Source of the DNA: Streptomyces sp. NBC_01341
GTDB lineage: Bacteria > Actinomycetota > Actinomycetes > Streptomycetales > Streptomycetaceae
Assembly: GCF_035946055.1 (NCBI RefSeq)
Contig: NZ_CP108364.1
Location: 3,286,001 to 3,350,000 of the forward strand
DNA length: 64,000 nt
Reading direction: 5' to 3'
Shown here: positions 58,607 through 64,000 of the stretch, in pieces
Layout of the letters: every line of letters starts with the position of its first letter
How positions within the stretch are numbered: position 1 is the stretch's first letter
Made by a program: the position numbers and the translations under genes
The notes under the pieces: generated by a model
Databases searched by the model: none
What the model saw: only the letters and a program-made list of their open reading frames with translations
What the model was told of the DNA's origin: nothing

Positions 58607-59523
58607 TGACCCATGACGTGAAGGAAAGTTTCACCGGCGAATCTCCGCCCGCGCCCGCGGCCCTCGCGGCCAAGGTGCGGACCCTCGCCCCGTCCATGAC
58701 CCGTTCCATGCAGCGGGTCGCCGAAGCCGTCGCGGGGGACCCCGCCGGGTGCGCCGCCCTCACCGTCACCGGTCTCGCCGAGCTCACCGGCACGAGTGAG
58801 GCCACCGTCGTCCGCACGGCCCGTCTCCTCGGATACCCCGGATACCGGGACCTGCGCCTGGCACTCGCGGGGCTCGCCGCGCACCAGCAGTCCGGCCGGG
58901 CGCCCGCCGTCACGGCCGACATCGCGGTCGACGACCCCATCGCGGACGTCGTCACGAAGCTCGCCTACGACGAGCAGCAGACCCTCGCGGACACGGCGGC
59001 CGGTCTCGACACCGTACAGCTCGGTGCGGCCGTCGCCGCCGCCGCGACCGCCCGCCGCATCGACATCTACGGCATCGGGGCCTCCTCGCTCGTCGGTCAG
59101 GACCTGGCCCAGAAGCTGCTGCGCATCGGTCTGATAGCCCACGCCCACATGGACCCGCACCTCGCGGTGACCAACGCGGTGCAGCTCCGCTCCGGCGATG
59201 TGGCCATCGCGATCACGCACTCCGGATCCACGGGCGACGTCATCGAGCCGCTGCGCGTGGCCTTCGACCGCGGTGCGACCACGATCGCGATCACCGGCCG
59301 TCCGGACGGCCCCGTCTCGCAGTACGCCGACCACGTGCTGACCACCTCCACCGCCCGTGAGAGCGAGCTGCGGCCCGCCGCCATGTCGAGCCGCACGAGC
59401 CAGCTGCTGGTCGTGGACTGCCTGTTCATAGGCGTCGCCCAGCGCACGTACGAGACGGCCGCGCCCGCACTGTCGGCCTCCTACGAGGCGCTCGCCCACC
59501 GACACACCCCGCGCACCCGCTGA
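58606..59523 (+). CDS. murR: MurR/RpiR-family regulator
   Basis: 305 residues. RpiR-type HTH (about 20-95: MTRSMQRVAEAVAGDPAGCA, TVTGLAELTGTSEATVVRTA, RLLGYPGYRDLRLAL) and a C-terminal SIS sugar-phosphate-binding domain (about 125-285; RRIDIYGIGASSLVGQDLAQ, VAIAITHSGSTGDVIEPLR). It is first in a cluster with murQ and a PTS permease, so it likely responds to MurNAc-6-phosphate. GTG start without a ribosome binding site, consistent with leaderless mRNA. Confidence 0.9.
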   Translation: MTHDVKESFTGESPPAPAALAAKVRTLAPSMTRSMQRVAEAVAGDPAGCAALTVTGLAELTGTSEATVVRTARLLGYPGYRDLRLALAGLAAHQQSGRAPAVTADIAVDDPIADVVTKLAYDEQQTLADTAAGLDTVQLGAAVAAAATARRIDIYGIGASSLVGQDLAQKLLRIGLIAHAHMDPHLAVTNAVQLRSGDVAIAITHSGSTGDVIEPLRVAFDRGATTIAITGRPDGPVSQYADHVLTTSTARESELRPAAMSSRTSQLLVVDCLFIGVAQRTYETAAPALSASYEALAHRHTPRTR

Positions 59524-59532
59524 CCCGTCCGG

Positions 59533-59562
59533 CACCCGCACCCGCACCCGCACCCGCACCCG
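59533..59562 (+). repeat. CACCCG hexamer repeat, five copies, between murR and murQ
   Basis: Five perfect CACCCG units occupy 59533-59562 in the 77-bp gap between murR and murQ. A hexamer array in a leader can change copy number by slippage and so alter spacing to the next gene. Confidence 0.9.
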
Positions 59563-59600
59563 CGGAACCGTACGAGAACGAGAAAGCAGAGCCGCTGTCC

Positions 59601-60560
59601 ATGACCTCCACCACCGACGCGAACGCCGCCGCCGACGGCTACGGCGAGCTGCGCGCCCAGCTCGCCACCCTCACCACCGAGGCCTACCGCCCGGAGCTCG
59701 CCGAGATCGACCAGCTCCCGACGCAGGAGATAGCCCGCATCATGAACGGCGAGGACACCACCGTCCCCGCCGCCGTCGCCGAGAAGCTCCCGCAGATCGC
59801 CGCCGCGATCGACGCCACCGCCGAGCGCATGGGGCGCGGCGGCCGGCTGATCTACGCGGGCGCCGGCACCGCGGGCCGCCTCGGTGTGCTCGACGCCAGC
59901 GAGTGCCCGCCCACCTTCAACACCGACCCGTCCGAGGTCATCGGCCTGATCGCGGGCGGCCCCTCCGCCATGGTCAAGGCCGTCGAGGGTGCCGAGGACA
60001 GCAAGGAACTTGCCGCCGCCGACCTCGACGCACTGGGCCTCACCGCCGACGACACGGTGGTCGGGATCTCCGCGTCCGGCCGCACGCCCTACGCCATCGG
60101 CGCCGTCGAGCACGCCCGCGGCAAGGGGGCTCTCACCCTCGGCCTCTCCTGCAACGCGGACTCGGCGCTCGCCGCGGCCGCCGAGCACGGCCTGGAGATC
60201 GTCGTCGGCCCCGAACTGCTCACCGGCTCCACCCGCCTCAAGGCGGGCACCGCGCAGAAGCTCGTCCTCAACATGCTCTCGACCATCACGATGATCCGGC
60301 TCGGCAAGACGTACGGGAATCTGATGGTCGACGTACGCGCGTCGAACGAGAAGCTGCGCGCCCGCTCCCGACGGATCGTCTCCCTGGCCACCGGCGCCTC
60401 CGACGAGGAGATCGAGGCGGCGCTCGCCGCCACCGACGGCGAGGTGAAGAACGCCATCCTCACCATCCTCGGCGACGTCGACGGCCCCACCGCCGGCACG
60501 CTCCTGGCCGAGTCCGACGGCCACCTCCGCGCCGCCCTCGCGGCCGTCCGCACCACCTGA
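59601..60560 (+). CDS. murQ: N-acetylmuramic acid 6-phosphate etherase
   Basis: 319 residues of the MurQ family with a SIS fold. It splits the lactyl ether of MurNAc-6-phosphate to give GlcNAc-6-phosphate and lactate, in peptidoglycan recycling. Signatures include TEAYRPELAEIDQLPTQEIA, GAGTAGRLGVLDASECPPTF, GISASGRTPYAIG, and TGSTRLKAGTAQKLVLNML. Catalytic Glu is in DASECPP. It is in a murR-murQ-PTS operon. ATG 59601. Confidence 0.95.
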   Translation: MTSTTDANAAADGYGELRAQLATLTTEAYRPELAEIDQLPTQEIARIMNGEDTTVPAAVAEKLPQIAAAIDATAERMGRGGRLIYAGAGTAGRLGVLDASECPPTFNTDPSEVIGLIAGGPSAMVKAVEGAEDSKELAAADLDALGLTADDTVVGISASGRTPYAIGAVEHARGKGALTLGLSCNADSALAAAAEHGLEIVVGPELLTGSTRLKAGTAQKLVLNMLSTITMIRLGKTYGNLMVDVRASNEKLRARSRRIVSLATGASDEEIEAALAATDGEVKNAILTILGDVDGPTAGTLLAESDGHLRAALAAVRTT

Positions 60561-60592
60561 CGCACCACTTCCCCGCACAGCAAGGCACCACC

Positions 60593-62107
60593 ATGACCAC
60601 TGAAGACAAGAACCGCGCCACAGCCGCCGCGATCCTGCCGCTCGTCGGTGGCGCTGCGAACGTCAGCTCGATCGCCCACTGCATGACCCGGCTCCGGCTG
60701 GGTCTGCACGACCGTTCCCTCGTCGACGACGAGGCCCTGAAGGCCGTCCCCGCGGTCATGGGCGTGGTCGAGGACGACACCTACCAGATCGTCCTCGGCC
60801 CGGGCACGGTCGCCCGGGTCACGCCGGAGTTCGAGCAGCTGGTCGAGGAGGGCCGCGCCTCCGAGGCGCCCGCCGTCCACACGGCCGAGGAGCTGGCGGA
60901 CAAGGGTGCGGCGCTCAAGGCACAGCAGAAGGCCAGGAACGCCACCCCGTTCAAGATGTTCCTGCGCAGGATCGCGAACATCTTCGTGCCGCTGATCCCC
61001 GCCCTGATCGGCTGCGGCATCATCGCCGGGCTCAACGGCCTGCTGGTGAACCTCGGCTGGCTGCCGTCCGTGACCCCCGCCCTGGCGGCGATGGCCTCCG
61101 GTTTCATGGCGCTGATCGCGGTGTTCGTCGGCTACAACACGGCGAAGGAGTTCGGCGGTACCCCGATCCTCGGCGGCGCGGTGGCGGCGATCATCGTCTT
61201 CCCCGGTGTGGCGAACATCCACGCCTTCGGCCAGACCCTCTCCCCCGGCCAGGGCGGTGTCCTGGGCGCGCTCGGTGCGGCGGTCCTCGCGGTGTACGTC
61301 GAGAAGTGGTGCCGCCGCTGGGTACCGGAGGCCCTGGACGTCCTCGTCACTCCGACGCTCACGGTGCTGATCTCCGGCCTCGTCACGATCTTCGGCCTGA
61401 TGTACGTCGCCGGTGAGGTGTCCACCGCCATCGGTACGTTCGCCGACTGGCTGCTCTCCACGGGTGGCGCCGGCGCGGGCTTCCTGCTGGGCGGCCTCTT
61501 CCTGCCGCTGGTGATGCTGGGCCTGCACCAGGCCCTGATCCCCATTCACACCACGCTGATCGAACAGCAGGGCTTCACCGTCCTGCTCCCGATCCTCGCG
61601 ATGGCCGGAGCCGGCCAGGTCGGCGCGGCAGCCGCGGTCTACCTCCGCCTGCCCCGCAACGAGTCGATCCGCCGGACCATCAGGTCGGCCCTCCCGGCCG
61701 GCCTGCTGGGCGTCGGCGAGCCCCTGATCTACGGCGTCTCACTGCCCCTGGGCCGCCCCTTCATCACGGCCTGCGTCGGCGGCGCGTTCGGCGGTGGCTT
61801 CGTGGGCCTGTTCAACCAGCTCGGCGACTCCGTGGGCTCCACGGCCATCGGCCCGTCCGGCTGGGCGCTGTTCCCGCTCCTGGACGGCAACCACGGCCTC
61901 GGTTCCACGATCGCGATCTACGCGGGCGGCCTGCTGGCCGGTTACGTCGCGGGCTTCGTGGCGACGTACTTCTTCGGGTTCAGCACGTCCCTGCTCGCGG
62001 AGTTCAACGTCTCCCAGGAACCGGCCCCGTCGACCGTCGCGGCCACCGGCAAGGGCACGGCGACCGGTGCGGGCGGCAGCCCGGAGAAGGAACCCGCCGG
62101 AGTCTGA
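60593..62107 (+). CDS. murP: PTS EIIBC transporter, MurNAc-type
   Basis: 504 residues. EIIB domain at about 1-90 with active-site Cys30 in SIAHCMTRLRL, then EIIC (about 105-480) with about ten membrane helices, GYNTAKEFGGTPILGGAVAA and GVGEPLIYGVSLPLGRPF. The domain order and context with murQ point to N-acetylmuramic acid uptake and phosphorylation (MurP type). EIIA must come from another protein, as in E. coli MurP. 32 bp after murQ. Confidence 0.9.
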   Translation: MTTEDKNRATAAAILPLVGGAANVSSIAHCMTRLRLGLHDRSLVDDEALKAVPAVMGVVEDDTYQIVLGPGTVARVTPEFEQLVEEGRASEAPAVHTAEELADKGAALKAQQKARNATPFKMFLRRIANIFVPLIPALIGCGIIAGLNGLLVNLGWLPSVTPALAAMASGFMALIAVFVGYNTAKEFGGTPILGGAVAAIIVFPGVANIHAFGQTLSPGQGGVLGALGAAVLAVYVEKWCRRWVPEALDVLVTPTLTVLISGLVTIFGLMYVAGEVSTAIGTFADWLLSTGGAGAGFLLGGLFLPLVMLGLHQALIPIHTTLIEQQGFTVLLPILAMAGAGQVGAAAAVYLRLPRNESIRRTIRSALPAGLLGVGEPLIYGVSLPLGRPFITACVGGAFGGGFVGLFNQLGDSVGSTAIGPSGWALFPLLDGNHGLGSTIAIYAGGLLAGYVAGFVATYFFGFSTSLLAEFNVSQEPAPSTVAATGKGTATGAGGSPEKEPAGV

Positions 62108-62244
62108 GCGTCCCTTCCGCAGAGGACCGGCAGGGGCGCCCGGAACTCCGGTGCCCACGAGAAGTGCCGAAGATTTTTTCCGTACGAACATCTGTGTGTA
62201 GGCAGGGGATTGCCGGGCACCAGAGGCTTCGGAGGTTGATAACA

Positions 62245-62415
62245 ATGGTTCCCCTGCTTCTCGTTCTTCTTCTCGCCCTGATCCTTTTCGGTGCCGGTTT
62301 CGCACTCAAGGCACTGTGGTGGATCGCGGTGATCGTACTTGTGGTGTGGCTTGTCGGATTCTTTGTCCGACCGGCTTCCGGCGGCGGCAAGCGTGGCCGC
62401 TGGTACCGCTGGTAG
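62245..62415 (+). CDS. Small hydrophobic membrane protein (DUF5670/Lmo0937-like)
   Basis: 56 residues: two hydrophobic stretches (MVPLLLVLLLALILFGAGFA and LWWIAVIVLVVWLVGFFV) and a basic tail (KRGRWYRW). Strong GGAGG nine or ten bases upstream. Similar small proteins appear in stress regulons of several bacteria. A perfect 18-bp terminator follows, so it is monocistronic. Confidence 0.8.
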   Translation: MVPLLLVLLLALILFGAGFALKALWWIAVIVLVVWLVGFFVRPASGGGKRGRWYRW

Positions 62416-62435
62416 ACGCCTTCTACCAGCACTGA

Positions 62436-62475
62436 CGCGGGTGGCGCGGGACCTTCTGGTCCCGCGCCACCCGCG
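62436..62475 (+). terminator. Strong intrinsic terminator
   Basis: CGCGGGTGGCGCGGGACC (62436-62453), loop TTCT, and perfect 18-bp complement (62458-62475), then TTTTC. Confidence 0.9.
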
Positions 62476-62604
62476 TTTTCCGCATGCGTCGCACATTCGA
62501 TGTGTGGACCGGAAAAGCGCGGGCAGCCGATATGTTGAGCGGCTCTCATCCCCATTTCGATGAGATGCGCCGCGCCGGACGAACCGTCGAGGAAGGAGCC
62601 AATG

Positions 62605-62958
62605 ATGAGCGACAACCTGTGGGGCTACCAGCCTTCGACCGGGCACACCGCGGGCGCCGACCTGACCGGATACTCGGTCGAGGCGACGGACGGGAGCATC
62701 GGGAAGGTCGACAAGCATTCCGACGAGGTGGGCTCCGCCTATCTGGTCGTCGACACCGGTGTCTGGATCTTCGGCAAGGACGTCCTGCTTCCGGCAGGCA
62801 CCGTCAAGGGCATCGACACGGAACACCGCACGGTGTTCGTCGACCTGACCAAGGACCAGATCAAGGACTCCCCCGAGTTCGACAAGCACAAGCACGCGGG
62901 TGATCCTGCCTATCACGCCCAGATAGGCGGCTACTACGACAGCTACCGGATCATGTGA
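62605..62958 (+). CDS. PRC-barrel domain protein
   Basis: 117 residues. The PRC-barrel (about 15-85: DLTGYSVEATDGSIGKVDKH, AYLVVDTGVWIFGKDVLLPA) is a beta-rich domain found in stress proteins and in ribosome and photosynthesis assembly factors. The C-terminus is polar (KHKHAGDPAYHAQIGGYYDS). AAGGAG six bases upstream favours the ATG at 62605 over the adjacent ATG 62602. Common in Streptomyces stress loci; function unknown. Confidence 0.85.
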   Translation: MSDNLWGYQPSTGHTAGADLTGYSVEATDGSIGKVDKHSDEVGSAYLVVDTGVWIFGKDVLLPAGTVKGIDTEHRTVFVDLTKDQIKDSPEFDKHKHAGDPAYHAQIGGYYDSYRIM

Positions 62959-62980
62959 TCCCCGCGCACCGCGATCAGAG

Positions 62981-63014
62981 GCGGGGCCGGCTCCTCATAC
63001 GGAGCCGGCCCCGC
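62981..63014. terminator. Bidirectional intrinsic terminator
   Basis: GCGGGGCCGGCTCC (62981-62994), 6-base loop, and its perfect 14-bp complement (63001-63014). It ends both the PRC-barrel gene and the convergent SagB-type gene. Confidence 0.8.
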
Positions 63015-63039
63015 TGTTCGTGTGATGCGGTCATTCCGG

Positions 63040-64000
63040 TCACCGGCCCAGCGCGAAGTTGCCGGTGTGCACGAACGCGGACTTCGGTTCGGGCAGGAAC
63101 TCGGCTCCCGGCTCGGGTTCCAGCAGTCCGGTGGCGCACGGAGCGAGGCCGAGGTCGGCAGCCGTCAGGTAGAGCGTCTGGAGCAGGCATCCCGTGTTCT
63201 GGTGGATCAGGCGCAGCGCCATCGGGCCGTAGTACTTCCGCGTACGCGCGTGGTGCGAGGCGATGTAGAAGCTGACCTGTGGCGGGTCGGTCATGCGCAT
63301 CGGTTCGCAGACGAGTTCGCGCTGCATGGCCGCGAGTCGCCCGGTCCAGTCCGTGAGGCGTTCCAGGACATGCGCGACCGGGTCGTAGTGGTAACTGCCG
63401 GCCTCCAGGCCCTCGACGTCACGCGCTATCAGGTACAGCTCCAGACTGTGCAGGCCCCCGCCTGCCGGGCTCGGCCTGGTGGTCATCTGCCATTCGGCCG
63501 GCCCGGTGTACGCGCGTACCCGCGCGGCCCGGTGCAGGAAGGTTCCCAGTTCGGCCAGGGTCAGAGGCTCGGGTCCGTAGGTCCGGACACTCCGCCGGTC
63601 CGAGAGCACCTCGGCGAGCGGCCTGCTGGCTCTCCGGCAGTCGACCGGCAGCTTGACGGTCCCTCTGCTCTCCGGGTGCACGAGCGGCTGGGGAGGAACT
63701 GTCTCGACCGGCCCGTCCGGTCGTCCGGCGTACGCCCCTCGGGCGAGCATGGCGATCTCTCCGTCGGACCAGTCCTTCAGCGGGTCGTCCCCGTCCCCTT
63801 CCCCGGCAGTCGCCTGCGCACGGAGCAGCCCGGCGTCGACCAGGCGTTGCAGGAGAGCGTCGAACTCGTCCGGTGAACGTCCCCCGTGGTCCAGGTCGCG
63901 GGCCGGTGCCGGCACGGACAGCCGGTTGAGCAGGCGCAGGAGGAAGGAGTCCACGGTGAACGTGCGCTCCGCACGGGGATCGTTGACCACCAGCCGCTCG
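63040..64000 (-). CDS. SagB/ThcOx-family FMN-dependent azoline dehydrogenase (5' end beyond window)
   Basis: About 320 residues are visible and the frame runs on past the window edge. The C-terminal nitroreductase-like domain (about 100-315) shows RRSVRTYGPEPLTLAELGTF, PAGGGLHSLELYLIARDVEG, LEAGSYHYDPVAHVLE and CLLQTLYLTAADLGLAPCAT, typical of SagB-type enzymes that oxidise azolines to azoles in thiazole/oxazole-modified peptides. The N-terminal segment (TFTVDSFLLRLLNRLSVPAP) fits the non-catalytic helical part of such dehydrogenases. The cyclodehydratase and precursor, if any, would be upstream outside this window. Confidence 0.85.
   Translation of the reverse strand, partial: ERLVVNDPRAERTFTVDSFLLRLLNRLSVPAPARDLDHGGRSPDEFDALLQRLVDAGLLRAQATAGEGDGDDPLKDWSDGEIAMLARGAYAGRPDGPVETVPPQPLVHPESRGTVKLPVDCRRASRPLAEVLSDRRSVRTYGPEPLTLAELGTFLHRAARVRAYTGPAEWQMTTRPSPAGGGLHSLELYLIARDVEGLEAGSYHYDPVAHVLERLTDWTGRLAAMQRELVCEPMRMTDPPQVSFYIASHHARTRKYYGPMALRLIHQNTGCLLQTLYLTAADLGLAPCATGLLEPEPGAEFLPEPKSAFVHTGNFALGR

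Noticed and set aside
1..64000. tRNA, rRNA, transposase, integrase or attachment sites
   Set aside because: None recognised on either strand; the broken genes are explained by deletions rather than insertions.

Overview
The window is from a high-GC actinomycete, almost certainly a Streptomyces chromosome. GC-rich third codon positions are near saturation, GTG and TTG starts are frequent, and actinobacterial families occur throughout: DUF2530, DUF2771, DUF3027, DUF4031, DUF4429, MmyB-type XRE regulators, XPB helicases and futalosine-pathway menaquinone genes. I saw no rRNA, tRNA, CRISPR array, transposase or integrase.

Region 1 (about 1-19 kb) is patchy and partly decayed. A PadR regulator, cut by the window edge, precedes an ABC exporter collapsed into one frameshifted, internally deleted relic. 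Then come two short-chain dehydrogenases, a membrane-anchored beta-propeller-like protein, an SGNH hydrolase, a TetR regulator, an ArsR/ArsC fusion relic divergent from an intact ArsI-type C-As lyase with a palindromic operator between them, a DUF4429 protein, a winged-helix protein, a methyltransferase stub, a secreted alpha/beta hydrolase paired with a Cys-containing MarR/OhrR regulator across a 25-bp palindrome, an MmyB-type regulator divergent from a SnoaL-like protein, nadE, a proline iminopeptidase, an aldo/keto reductase and a shortened Uma2 protein. At least five loci carry internal deletions.

Region 2 (19-30 kb) holds a MarR-MFS efflux pair, an AzgA-type purine permease with DUF2530, a CtpE-like P-type ATPase, a secreted protein and a 1060-residue sacsin-like GHKL ATPase.

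Region 3 (30-50 kb) looks like conserved core. It has DUF3027, an MFS protein, a DUF2771 lipoprotein, mqnB-mqnD (menaquinone via futalosine), a cold-shock protein, a HAD phosphatase, a FecCD-FecCD-FecE siderophore importer behind a likely iron box, a TetR/acetyltransferase pair, and a DNA-repair block: an XPB-associated protein, a family 5 uracil-DNA glycosylase and an XPB helicase. A HelD/UvrD-like ATPase follows.

Region 4 (50-64 kb) has an MMPL transporter, CutC with a DasR-like site, the 5-oxoprolinase operon pxpA-pxpB-pxpC, an HD hydrolase, a chloramphenicol-type MFS exporter, DUF4031, and a MurNAc uptake and recycling operon (murR-murQ-murP) whose promoter appears to give a leaderless mRNA with the regulator's palindrome over the -10. 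Two stress-type small proteins follow. The window ends inside a SagB-type azoline oxidase gene, which may open a RiPP cluster beyond the edge.
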